Origin: an uncultured Bacteroidota bacterium | Lineage (GTDB): Bacteria > Bacteroidota > Bacteroidia > NS11-12g > UBA955 | NCBI GenBank assembly: GCA_903959115.1 | Contig: CAJBVU010000157.1 | Coordinates: 1 to 13,223 of the forward strand | Length of the DNA stretch: 13,223 nucleotides | Direction: 5' to 3' | Shown: positions 1 to 6,892 of the stretch, one piece after another | Position numbering within the stretch: position 1 is the stretch's first letter | Layout: each line of letters starts with the position of its first letter | Made by a program: the position numbers and the translations under genes | Notes under the pieces: generated by a model | The model's database searches: none | What the model was told of the DNA's origin: nothing | What the model saw: only the letters and a program-made list of their open reading frames with translations

Positions 1-1100
1 AGGGCGGATGCGCTCAATCCAGTTTCAGCCAAATGACTCAATATCAAAGCGATACCAGCCAAGGCATCTCTACCATAATGTAATTCCGGAACAATGATAC
101 CTCCATTTCCTTCTCCGCCAATGACAGCGCCGATTTCCTTCATTTTCTCGACAACATTGACCTCACCAACAGCGCTTGCTTCGTATCGCTGGCCGGCTTT
201 TTCAGTAATATCGCGCAGTGCACGGGTACTACTCAAATTACTCACGGTTGGTCCAGGGGTATGTCGCATGTAATAATCCGCAACGGCAACCAAAGTATAT
301 TCTTCACCAAACATCTCGGCATCATCACAGATCAATGCCAAACGATCCACATCAGGATCTACCACAATACCCAAATCGCATTTTGAAGATTTCACTTCGG
401 AGGCAATCTGACCTAAATGTTCTGGCAATGGTTCTGGGTTGTGTGCAAAATGCCCAGTGGGTTCGCAATTGATTTCAAATATTTCTTCAACACCCAAAGC
501 TTTTAAAAGCGCGGGCACTGCAATTCCACCGACACTATTTACGGCATCGATTGCGATTCTATATTTCTGGGCAGCGATCAGTTCAGGCTTTACTAGTTCC
601 AACGCCAATATCTTTTCGATATGCATTGGAAGGTAGTCCTTCTGTGCACGTGTACCCAAGTGATCAACGGTAGCGAATGAAATTTCTGCAGATTCTGCGA
701 GTTGCAAAACCATTTCACCGTCTTGTGCGCTAATAAATTCCCCTTTGTAGTTTAACAACTTTAAGGCATTCCATTGTTTTGGGTTATGGCTTGCTGTTAG
801 AATGATTCCACCTGCAGCCTTTTCTTCCATAACAGCCATTTCGACAGTTGGCGTAGTACATAGACCTGCATCTAATACATCTAAACCCAATGCCATCAGC
901 GTATTTACTACCAATTCATGAACCATCGGACCACTGATGCGAGCATCACGGCCAACCACCACTTTATTGCCTTTTTTGCGCTGCAAAAGCATACTTCCAT
1001 AGGCAGAGGTGTATTTGACAACATCAATGGGCGTGAGGTTTTCACCGCTAACACCACCCAACGTACCACGAATTCCAGAAATCGATTTGATGAGAGTCAT
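1..1100 (-). CDS. glmM: Phosphoglucosamine mutase / phosphohexomutase (C-terminus beyond window)
   Basis: Alpha-D-phosphohexomutase family; the likely reaction is glucosamine-6-phosphate to glucosamine-1-phosphate, on the path to UDP-GlcNAc for peptidoglycan and LPS. 366 codons are visible from the ATG at 1098-1100; about 90-100 residues, including the phosphate-binding domain, lie beyond the left edge. Visible motifs: early SGIRGT (8-13), the phosphoserine loop TASHNP (102-107, catalytic Ser104), the Mg2+ loop DPDVDR (248-253) and the sugar-binding loop GGEGNGG (328-334). That last loop differs from the GEQSGH-type loop of proteobacterial GlmM and resembles archaeal/Bacteroidota phosphohexomutases, so a phosphomannomutase role cannot be excluded. 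A TAnnTTTG box lies 9 nt before the ATG. The gene is divergent from ftcD. The family is certain; the exact substrate is inferred. Confidence 0.9.
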   Translation of the reverse strand, partial: MTLIKSISGIRGTLGGVSGENLTPIDVVKYTSAYGSMLLQRKKGNKVVVGRDARISGPMVHELVVNTLMALGLDVLDAGLCTTPTVEMAVMEEKAAGGIILTASHNPKQWNALKLLNYKGEFISAQDGEMVLQLAESAEISFATVDHLGTRAQKDYLPMHIEKILALELVKPELIAAQKYRIAIDAVNSVGGIAVPALLKALGVEEIFEINCEPTGHFAHNPEPLPEHLGQIASEVKSSKCDLGIVVDPDVDRLALICDDAEMFGEEYTLVAVADYYMRHTPGPTVSNLSSTRALRDITEKAGQRYEASAVGEVNVVEKMKEIGAVIGGEGNGGIIVPELHYGRDALAGIALILSHLAETGLSASA

Positions 1101-1109
1101 AAAGAACCG

Positions 1110-1117
1110 CAAAAATA
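1110..1117 (-). promoter_or_regulatory. Candidate -7 promoter box for glmM
   Basis: On the minus strand this reads TATTTTTG, a perfect match to the Bacteroidota -7 consensus TAnnTTTG. It ends 9 nt before the glmM ATG. I see no clear TTTG -33 element about 20 nt upstream. The short distance predicts a 5' UTR of only a few nucleotides. Confidence 0.6.
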
Positions 1118-1203
1118 ACGAAATCTAAGGGAATTTGGATAGTTTTCATGACTTATTCTTTACAAACATCCGAAATCCTTTAGGGGAAATCGTATCGAAA
1201 TAA

Positions 1204-1226
1204 GCGTTAAACTTCGGGCGTTAAAC
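1204..1226 (+). repeat. 9-bp direct repeat upstream of ftcD (candidate operator)
   Basis: GCGTTAAAC occurs at 1204-1212 and again at 1218-1226, separated by TTCGG (14-bp period). The pair ends 2 nt before the candidate -7 box of ftcD, so it fills the space between the expected -33 and -7 elements. A protein bound there would block the promoter. The repeat is seen directly; the operator role is inference. Confidence 0.45.
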
Positions 1227-1228
1227 AA

Positions 1229-1236
1229 TAAATTTG
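1229..1236 (+). promoter_or_regulatory. Candidate -7 promoter box for ftcD
   Basis: TAAATTTG matches the Bacteroidota -7 consensus TAnnTTTG and ends only 4 nt before the ftcD ATG at 1241. Transcription would be expected to begin at or within about a nucleotide of the start codon, giving a leaderless mRNA. Confidence 0.6.
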
Positions 1237-1240
1237 CAAC

Positions 1241-2929
1241 ATGCAACCGATTATCGAATGTGTACCCAATTTCAGCGAAGGACGTAACCTTCAGACCATC
1301 AAAGCAATCACAGACGCCATCGAAACGGTAGATGGGATTCGCTTATTGGATGTGGACCCAGGAAAAGCCACCAACCGCACTGTTGTCACTTTGGTGGGAT
1401 CGCCAGACGATGTAATTGAGGCAGTTTTTCGTGGAATTCAAAAGGCAGCTGAGGTGATCGACATGCGAAACCATACGGGAGAGCATCCCCGCATGGGCGC
1501 CACTGATGTTTGCCCGCTCATCCCAATTTCCGGCATCACCATGGAAGAGACTGCGATTTATGCCCAGAAATTGGCAAAGCGCGTTGCCGAAGAATTAGAG
1601 ATCCCCACTTATTTATATGAATCCGCGCAGGCCAATCCAGAGAGAAAGAATCTCAGTGTGATACGCGCCGGGGAGTACGAAGGGTTTTTTGATAAAATCA
1701 AATTGCCTGAGTGGGCGCCGGATTATGGCCCAGCAGTAATGAACCCCACGGCCGGCGCTACCGTAATCGGTGCCCGCGATTTCCTCATCGCCTACAACGT
1801 AAATCTGAATACCAAAAGCACCCGAATAGCCAATCGAATCGCCTTTGATGTCCGTGAAGCAGGTCGAGTAAAACGCGAAGGCAACCCTTATTCGGGTAAA
1901 ATCTTGAACGATGAAAACGGGGAACCCATTCGAATACCCGGCAAATTGAAAAGCGTGAAAGCCATAGGTTGGTATATTGAGGAGTACAACATGGCTCAGA
2001 TCTCGATGAACCTTACTAACTACAAAATCAGCCCTTTGCATATTGCTTTTGAGGAAACACGGAAGTCGGCCGACGAGCGCGGCGTGCGGGTAACTGGTTC
2101 GGAATTGGTGGGATTGATACCATTGCAGCCTTTGTTGGATGCGGGCAGGTTTTTCCTTGAAAAGCAGGGTTTGAGCACGGGCGTGAGTGAGGCCGATTTG
2201 ATTGATTGCGCCATTCGCAGCATGGGCTTGAATGAATTGGGAGCCTTTGATCCAAAGAAAAAAATTATTGAATACATGCTTCGCGATGAGAAGCAATCAC
2301 GATTGGTAAACATGACGGTTCGCGGCTTTGCCGACGAAACGGCGAGTGATAGTGCTGCCCCCGGAGGGGGCAGCATTTCCGCTTTGGCGGGGGCACTCGG
2401 CGCTGCGTTGGGCACCATGGTGGCCAACTTGAGCGCCGCCAAACGAGGCTGGGAAGATCGAGTACACGAATTCTCTCCTTGGGCCGAACAAGGTCAGCTA
2501 CTCAAAGACAAACTCATCGCCTTGGTAGACGAAGACACACGTGCCTTTGATGCCATCATGAATGCTTTTGGCTTACCCAAAGACACACCAGAACAAGTAT
2601 CAGCAAGAAAGCAAGCCATACAAGACGCATCAAAATACGCAACTCACGTTCCTTTCCGTACGATGCAAACTGCATTTGAATGCATCCCCCTATTGAAACA
2701 AATGGCAGAACACGGCAACCCCAATTCTTTATCTGATGTGGGCGTAGGAGCACTTTGTATCAAAACGGCTGTCCGCGGTGCTTGGCTCAACGTATTGATC
2801 AATGCGCAAGGCCTGAGCGACAAAACCTGGGCGGAAAACATAGTATCAGAAGCCAGAGCCGTGTTGGCAAAAAATCATGCCGCCTGCGATGAAATTATAT
2901 TAAAAATCGAATCACAAATTGGCGGTTAA
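1241..2929 (+). CDS. ftcD: Bifunctional glutamate formimidoyltransferase / formimidoyl-THF cyclodeaminase
   Basis: Last steps of the formiminoglutamate branch of histidine breakdown: the formimino group of N-formimino-L-glutamate is moved to tetrahydrofolate, then cyclised with release of ammonia to 5,10-methenyl-THF. Cytoplasmic. The 562 residues match the fused, mammalian-like architecture (about 540 aa). The transferase part is about 1-335, with HTGEHPRMGA at 78-87; His82 falls at the number I recall for the catalytic His of the mammalian enzyme. The cyclodeaminase part is about 354-562, with the glycine loop PGGGS (374-378) and a DEDTRAFD segment (430-437) whose Asp432 probably corresponds to the catalytic Asp of that domain. 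Both halves look intact. Other hut genes are not in the window. FolD, which uses the product, is encoded nearby on the other strand. Confidence 0.96.
   Translation: MQPIIECVPNFSEGRNLQTIKAITDAIETVDGIRLLDVDPGKATNRTVVTLVGSPDDVIEAVFRGIQKAAEVIDMRNHTGEHPRMGATDVCPLIPISGITMEETAIYAQKLAKRVAEELEIPTYLYESAQANPERKNLSVIRAGEYEGFFDKIKLPEWAPDYGPAVMNPTAGATVIGARDFLIAYNVNLNTKSTRIANRIAFDVREAGRVKREGNPYSGKILNDENGEPIRIPGKLKSVKAIGWYIEEYNMAQISMNLTNYKISPLHIAFEETRKSADERGVRVTGSELVGLIPLQPLLDAGRFFLEKQGLSTGVSEADLIDCAIRSMGLNELGAFDPKKKIIEYMLRDEKQSRLVNMTVRGFADETASDSAAPGGGSISALAGALGAALGTMVANLSAAKRGWEDRVHEFSPWAEQGQLLKDKLIALVDEDTRAFDAIMNAFGLPKDTPEQVSARKQAIQDASKYATHVPFRTMQTAFECIPLLKQMAEHGNPNSLSDVGVGALCIKTAVRGAWLNVLINAQGLSDKTWAENIVSEARAVLAKNHAACDEIILKIESQIGG
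2353..2375. repeat. Perfect GC-rich palindrome inside ftcD
   Basis: The arms TGCTGCCCCC (2353-2362) and GGGGGCAGCA (2366-2375) are exact reverse complements around a GGA spacer, giving a 10-bp stem. It lies exactly over the codons for the cyclodeaminase glycine loop PGGGS (residues 374-378), so the protein sequence explains part of it, but the synonymous choices complete the symmetry. Confidence 0.75.
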
Positions 2930-2952
2930 CAGCTCCAAAACTGAAATTTATT

Positions 2953-2975
2953 AGATTTTTGGTATGTAAAAATCT
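2953..2975 (+). terminator. AT-rich hairpin after ftcD, possible weak terminator
   Basis: AGATTTTT (2953-2960) and AAAAATCT (2968-2975) form a perfect 8-bp stem with a 7-nt loop, starting 23 nt after the ftcD stop. It lacks a GC-rich stem and no T-tract follows, so it is not a canonical intrinsic terminator. Nothing else is recognisable in the 2930-3071 gap, including no exact TAnnTTTG box for the next gene. Confidence 0.35.
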
Positions 2976-3071
2976 TATTCAACAAAAGCTAGAAATCCCA
3001 ATTGATCAATAGATATCTTCTGCGGGATTAATTATTTCTCACAAGAATTTTCAAAAACCGAAAGACAAAGC

Positions 3072-4127
3072 ATGTCGATAACCACTAGAATTCCGAAAAA
3101 TCAAATCCGGATTCTAATAACCATTTTAATAACGGGATTTTTGTCCCAACAGGTCATTGCCCAGTTCGCCCCGGCTGCGGGGCAGCCGGGGTCCACGGCC
3201 CTTCGGGCCGACAGTTCCTGTTTTATTAATTGGGCTTCTCACTGCCATATTCAGCGCGGACTCAAACAAATCAACCTGCCCGACTCCGGCTTCGCCTCCG
3301 TTGGCACCGCCCAATCCGCCATTGGCCAAGCTTCCGCCAACGGCGTGGTATCCCTCGGCGATGGGGGCATCGCAACCCTCACTTTTGATCCGCCAATCAC
3401 AGATGGCAACGGATTCGATTTCGCCATTTTCGAAAACACCTTCCTCGACACCTTCCTCGAATTGGCCTTCGTAGAAGTCAGTACTGATAGCCAATCATGG
3501 GCCCGCTTCCCCAATGAAAGCCTCTCCCAAACCAAAGTCCAAACCGCCGCCTTTGGATTTACCCAGCCAACAAATATTCACAATCTCGCCGGGAAATACC
3601 GACATCCCTATGGAACCCCTTTCGATCTAAAAGATTTGGCCATGATGAGCAACATTCGCATCAACGAAATTCGCTATGTCAGAATTATAGACGTGGTAGG
3701 AAGCATCGACACCCTCTACGCGCAGCGCGACAGCAAAAACAGAATTATCAACGACCCCTGGCCTACCCCATTTGCTAGCTCCGGCTTTGATTTGGATGCG
3801 GTGGGCGTCATTCACCAGATGGCAACAAACACCAGCGAAACATACCCCAATCAAACCAAGCGACCCCTTTATTTCAATACAACTTCTAATTCGATCCACC
3901 TGGTGGCAACCACAAATACAGGTAAAGTCCAGCAAAAAAACGAATTAAACGCTTACAAAGACCTAAACATTTACAATATAGCGGGGCAGTTGTGTTTCAA
4001 AACGCCAATTTTCGATACTCAGTCTAGCACTCACGAAATCAAAATTCCAGCTAGTCTCTGCGCCGGAACCTACATCGCTCAATACAAGAATTACTCAATT
4101 AAAATTATCTTGACAGACAATCGCTGA
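3072..4127 (+). CDS. Secreted surface protein of unknown function with T9SS type A-like sorting domain
   Basis: 351 residues. A signal peptide is clear: basic N-terminus, hydrophobic stretch at about 13-23, probable cleavage after QVIA (30). The mature part begins with FAPAAGQPGSTALRADSS (32-49), followed by a beta-rich domain with GVVSLGDGGIATLTF (91-105), GFDFAIFENTF (114-124), LELAFVEVSTD (129-139) and GFDLDAVGVIH (238-248). I recall similar conserved strings in uncharacterised Bacteroidota 'cell surface' proteins, but no function. Residues about 290-351 (LNIYNIAGQ, then IKIPASLCAGTYIAQ) look like a T9SS type A C-terminal sorting domain, predicting export across the outer membrane and surface attachment. 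The Asp-rich GFDLDAV segment could bind a metal, which is inference. It is convergent with the downstream hydrolase, with only 8 nt between stop codons. The start was chosen because it gives a proper signal peptide. Confidence 0.85.
   Translation: MSITTRIPKNQIRILITILITGFLSQQVIAQFAPAAGQPGSTALRADSSCFINWASHCHIQRGLKQINLPDSGFASVGTAQSAIGQASANGVVSLGDGGIATLTFDPPITDGNGFDFAIFENTFLDTFLELAFVEVSTDSQSWARFPNESLSQTKVQTAAFGFTQPTNIHNLAGKYRHPYGTPFDLKDLAMMSNIRINEIRYVRIIDVVGSIDTLYAQRDSKNRIINDPWPTPFASSGFDLDAVGVIHQMATNTSETYPNQTKRPLYFNTTSNSIHLVATTNTGKVQQKNELNAYKDLNIYNIAGQLCFKTPIFDTQSSTHEIKIPASLCAGTYIAQYKNYSIKIILTDNR
3169..3210. repeat. Two adjacent GC-rich hairpins inside the surface-protein gene
   Basis: Hairpin one: CCCCGGCTG (3169-3177) and CAGCCGGGG (3183-3191), a perfect 9-bp stem with a 5-nt loop. 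Hairpin two: CGGCCC (3196-3201) and GGGCCG (3205-3210), a perfect 6-bp stem with a TTC loop. Together they are far more GC-rich than the flanks. They encode residues 33-47, just after the signal peptide. Those residues match what I recall as a conserved family motif, so this is not clearly an insertion. Confidence 0.75.
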
Positions 4128-4135
4128 TCCACTGA

Positions 4136-5248
4136 TCACCTCAGCAACCCCACCATGTCGATGGTTCTCAAAAATGGGCCCTGAACATTATTCGTCAGAA
4201 CAATAAAACACTTATCCTCGTCCAAACATCGCCAATAATACGTGCGAAAACCCTTCCACCAACCGTTGTGGAAACTCCATTTCTGACCGTTGATCCATTT
4301 CACCCTCCAACCATTTGCATAAAAGGCATCCGCACTTACAGCAGTTTGAGGCGTTACCATCTGATTTTTGATGTCCGAATGCAACAAATAATCCGTCCTT
4401 AACATCTGATCGAGTGACAACATCTCAAAAACATTGGAATACACCCCTTTATCACCCATCGCACCATTATAAATATTGTCGGCAAACACATGCTTTTTAT
4501 CATACCCCTGCACCGTATAATTCACCAAACCCAAACTATCAAAATTGCACAAATGAGAATATTTCATCCCGCTGGGATTCATGATGCGATTCTTCACAAA
4601 CTCTCTAAACTCAATACCCGTCTGTCTTTCTACTATCAGTGCCAGTAATGCATAATTGCTATTGCAATAATCGTATCGACCCGGTTTTGCAAAATGATTG
4701 ATGGGTTGCGCATTCAACAACTGAACTACATCCTCATTGGTCAAATGAGCTTTGGGGTCTTCCCAAGCCTTCATATTGAAGTAGAAATAATCTGGCAGCC
4801 CACTGCTATGACTGATAAGGTTTTGCAAACTCAAATTCCTACGTGTGAGTTCTGGAATATACCAATGGACACTGTCCGATAATTTCAAATAGCCATCTTG
4901 CACCAACATCATCATCGCAGTCCCCGTAAAAGTTTTTGACACACTGGCCAACTGAAACAAATCAGCCGGCTTCAAAGAATCCAACTGCGAAAATGTGGCA
5001 TAACCCATCGCGCCAAAACACAGACTATCATTCTTGTGAAACAAATACGTTCCATTAAAAATGCCATAGCGATACATCCTACGAAAAAAACTGTCGATCT
5101 GAAACTCGGTAGTATCACTAAAACGGGAATACCCCGACAAATCATAGGAGTTGATCCTGGGTTTTTTGGGTGGTTCGGGCATACTTCGGAAAGACGTCAT
5201 TGCCAACAGTATCAGCATTACAACCAGTCCTTTCACGAAATATCGCAT
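4136..5248 (-). CDS. Serine hydrolase, beta-lactamase / penicillin-binding-protein family
   Basis: Class C beta-lactamase-like (COG1680-type) serine hydrolase; natural substrates of such proteins are diverse (peptidoglycan peptides, D-amino-acid peptides, esters) and cannot be read from the sequence. 370 residues from the chosen ATG. An N-terminal hydrophobic segment (about 5-20) predicts export or membrane anchoring. Catalytic motifs: SVSK (102-105, nucleophile Ser102 and Lys105), the usual HSSGLPDY after the first helical region (147-154), YCN (194-196, the YxN motif, with Cys where Ser is commonest) and HNG (327-329, the third motif). All appear present, so activity is likely. An in-frame ATG 42 nt upstream (5290) was rejected: it would add 14 residues before the hydrophobic segment and place the perfect -7 box at 5254-5261 inside the gene. 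Confidence 0.9.
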   Translation of the reverse strand: MRYFVKGLVVMLILLAMTSFRSMPEPPKKPRINSYDLSGYSRFSDTTEFQIDSFFRRMYRYGIFNGTYLFHKNDSLCFGAMGYATFSQLDSLKPADLFQLASVSKTFTGTAMMMLVQDGYLKLSDSVHWYIPELTRRNLSLQNLISHSSGLPDYFYFNMKAWEDPKAHLTNEDVVQLLNAQPINHFAKPGRYDYCNSNYALLALIVERQTGIEFREFVKNRIMNPSGMKYSHLCNFDSLGLVNYTVQGYDKKHVFADNIYNGAMGDKGVYSNVFEMLSLDQMLRTDYLLHSDIKNQMVTPQTAVSADAFYANGWRVKWINGQKWSFHNGWWKGFRTYYWRCLDEDKCFIVLTNNVQGPFLRTIDMVGLLR

Positions 5249-5253
5249 ATTTA

Positions 5254-5261
5254 CAAAAATA
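5254..5261 (-). promoter_or_regulatory. Candidate -7 promoter box for the serine hydrolase
   Basis: On the minus strand this is TATTTTTG followed by TAAAT and then the ATG at 5248. A TTGG lies 20 nt upstream of the box as a possible -33 element. The 5-nt gap predicts an almost leaderless transcript and supports the start at 5248. The context is nearly the same as that before folD. Confidence 0.6.
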
Positions 5262-5338
5262 GGGACCACGCAATCCACGTACCAATCCAAACAAATGCAA
5301 GTTACACACCCAAAAATCGAGTGTCCTTTCGAGTAAAA

Positions 5339-5938
5339 TTATGGCACGTTAATGACCTTATGTGTTTGAATACAAATCCTCCAACGAGGATGCTCCTTCA
5401 CATAATCAATAATTTTTGGCATCATCTTATCCCGCTTATCCCATTCAGGCTGCAGCAACAAAGCACAATCAGCGGAACATGTCTCAGCCCATTTTTCTGC
5501 CCATTCAAAATCCGAATCATTAAAAACGATGACCTTTAATTCATTGGCTCTTCTCATTTCATTTGCTTGGGGTTGCTTGAATTTCTTTGGCGAAATACAA
5601 ACCCAATCGTAGTTCCCTTTCAGCGGATAGGCTGCCGAAGTTTCAACATGTATGCGATAACCTGCCTCGTGCAGCGTGTCAACCAAGGAATTGCAATCAT
5701 ACATCGCTGGTTCTCCACCGGTAATCACAACAATTTCTGCCGCCGTAGATTTTACCCAATCACAAATTTCAGAAGCCGTATGCATCGGAAAACCATCTGT
5801 AGGCCAACTCTCCTTTACATCGCACCAAACACATCCCACATCACAACCAGCCAATCGAACAAAATACGCCGGCTTGCCCGCATGAACACCTTCACCCTGG
5901 ATGGTGTAAAAATGTTCCATCACAGGATATTGCATCAT
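5339..5938 (-). CDS. queE: 7-carboxy-7-deazaguanine synthase (radical SAM)
   Basis: Converts 6-carboxy-5,6,7,8-tetrahydropterin to 7-carboxy-7-deazaguanine using SAM, Mg2+ and a 4Fe-4S cluster, in the pathway to preQ0 and queuosine. 199 residues, within the usual 190-250. Near the N-terminus FYTIQGEG (10-17) is the family's substrate/SAM-side signature. The cluster ligands are Cys32, Cys36 and Cys39 (Cx3Cx2C) within GCDVGCVWCD. TGGEP (73-77) is the SAM-binding glycine motif. HVET (97-100) and SPKK (116-119) are further family motifs. The start codon overlaps the folD stop (ATGA, 4-nt overlap), so the two genes are probably cotranscribed and translationally coupled. A second ATG directly follows the first, so the true start could be one codon later. 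No queC, queD or queF is in view. Confidence 0.94.
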   Translation of the reverse strand: MMQYPVMEHFYTIQGEGVHAGKPAYFVRLAGCDVGCVWCDVKESWPTDGFPMHTASEICDWVKSTAAEIVVITGGEPAMYDCNSLVDTLHEAGYRIHVETSAAYPLKGNYDWVCISPKKFKQPQANEMRRANELKVIVFNDSDFEWAEKWAETCSADCALLLQPEWDKRDKMMPKIIDYVKEHPRWRICIQTHKVINVP

Positions 5939-6819
5939 GCGAACTTGGCTTTATATACCTCTAATGTATTCATCATCAGACCGGTAATCGTCATTGGACC
6001 CACACCCTTTGGCACAGGCGTAATGGCGCTAACCTTGTCCAATACCGCATCATAATCAACATCACCACGCAATCTCCAACCACTTTTACGTGTTGCATCG
6101 TCTACACGAGTGGTACCCACATCAATAATAACAGCACCGTCTTTTACCATATCGGCGCTAACGAATCCTGGCTTACCCAAAGCAACAACCAAAATATCTG
6201 CCATGCGGGTGAACGTTGCCAAATCCTTGGTACGGCTATGACAAAGCGTTACCGTAGCATTTCCATAAGGAGCAGCTGCTGAGAGTAACATACTCATCGG
6301 ACGACCCACAATATTACTTCTTCCAACCACAACCACATGCTTGCCCGAAGCCTCAATCCCGTAATGTTTCATCAACAAGGTTATACCATAAGGAGTTGCA
6401 GGCTTTACCCCTGTCTCATCGCCTTTGGCCAATTTCCCCATATTGATATCGTGAAACCCATCCACATCTTTTCCTGGTAAAATGGCTTGGGTTACTTTTT
6501 CTTCTGAAATATGCTTTGGCAATGGCAACTGAACAATCAATCCATCAATGGTCTCATCACAATTGATTTTTTCGATCTCGGCCAACAAATCTGCTTCTGA
6601 AATATCAGCAGCGAAACGACGTACATCTCCAGCAAAGCCGACCTCATCGCAAGCGGTTTTCTTAGCACCCACATAGGTCTGACTTGCACCGTCTTCACCC
6701 ACCAAAATCGCAACCAAACCTGGAGGACGATTGCCTTTAGTAACACTTGATTTCACCGCTTCGGCGATTTCTGTTCTAATTGAGGCGGCAGCAAGGCTAC
6801 CATCGAGTATAATGGCCAT
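5935..6819 (-). CDS. folD: Bifunctional methylene-THF dehydrogenase / methenyl-THF cyclohydrolase
   Basis: NADP-dependent oxidation of 5,10-methylene-THF to 5,10-methenyl-THF and its hydrolysis to 10-formyl-THF, supplying purine and fMet-tRNA synthesis. Cytoplasmic. 294 residues, a normal FolD length. Substrate-site motif TYVGAKK (48-54) with Tyr49 and catalytic Lys53; QLPLP (97-101); KDVDGFH (117-123); Rossmann-domain GRSNIVGRP (166-174); DVGTTR (233-238); and PVPKGVGPMT (268-277). All hallmarks are present. First gene of a folD-queE pair with a 4-nt overlap. It has its own promoter-like box 6 nt before the ATG and a 73-nt gap from mutS2 upstream. It links to ftcD by metabolism, not by operon. 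Confidence 0.97.
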   Translation of the reverse strand: MAIILDGSLAAASIRTEIAEAVKSSVTKGNRPPGLVAILVGEDGASQTYVGAKKTACDEVGFAGDVRRFAADISEADLLAEIEKINCDETIDGLIVQLPLPKHISEEKVTQAILPGKDVDGFHDINMGKLAKGDETGVKPATPYGITLLMKHYGIEASGKHVVVVGRSNIVGRPMSMLLSAAAPYGNATVTLCHSRTKDLATFTRMADILVVALGKPGFVSADMVKDGAVIIDVGTTRVDDATRKSGWRLRGDVDYDAVLDKVSAITPVPKGVGPMTITGLMMNTLEVYKAKFA

Positions 6820-6825
6820 ATTTTA

Positions 6826-6833
6826 CAAAAATA
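6826..6833 (-). promoter_or_regulatory. Candidate -7 promoter box for folD-queE
   Basis: The minus strand reads TATTTTTG, then TAAAAT, then the ATG at 6819. Perfect TAnnTTTG match with a 6-nt gap. A TTGA about 21 nt upstream is a weak -33 candidate. It predicts a leader of one to three nucleotides at most. Confidence 0.6.
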
Positions 6834-6892
6834 CTCGCTATCCTCCAAAGTCACTCAACCCTTGGCAATAAATCCAATAGAGAAAAAATGTT

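Noticed and set aside
218..1118. Several short plus-strand frames in the first kilobase
   Set aside because: They are shadows of the minus-strand glmM gene, whose minus-strand frame is open and carries all catalytic motifs.
1613..2296. Long open frame (227 codons) antisense to ftcD
   Set aside because: It lies wholly inside a well-supported gene, has no recognisable protein motif, and its composition is what the complement of ftcD codons gives.
3169..3210. In-frame insertion of a REP-like mobile element
   Set aside because: The encoded AAGQPGSTA segment looks native to the family, no target-site duplication is visible, and there is no flanking transposase. Kept only as a structural oddity.
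3126..3535. Overlapping frames on both strands within the surface-protein gene
   Set aside because: The GC-rich hairpin region opens extra frames; only the 3072-4127 frame has a signal peptide and a sorting domain.
5339..5539. Plus-strand frame 5036-5539 crossing from the hydrolase to queE
   Set aside because: It is antisense to two good genes and their intergenic region, with no motif or initiation context.
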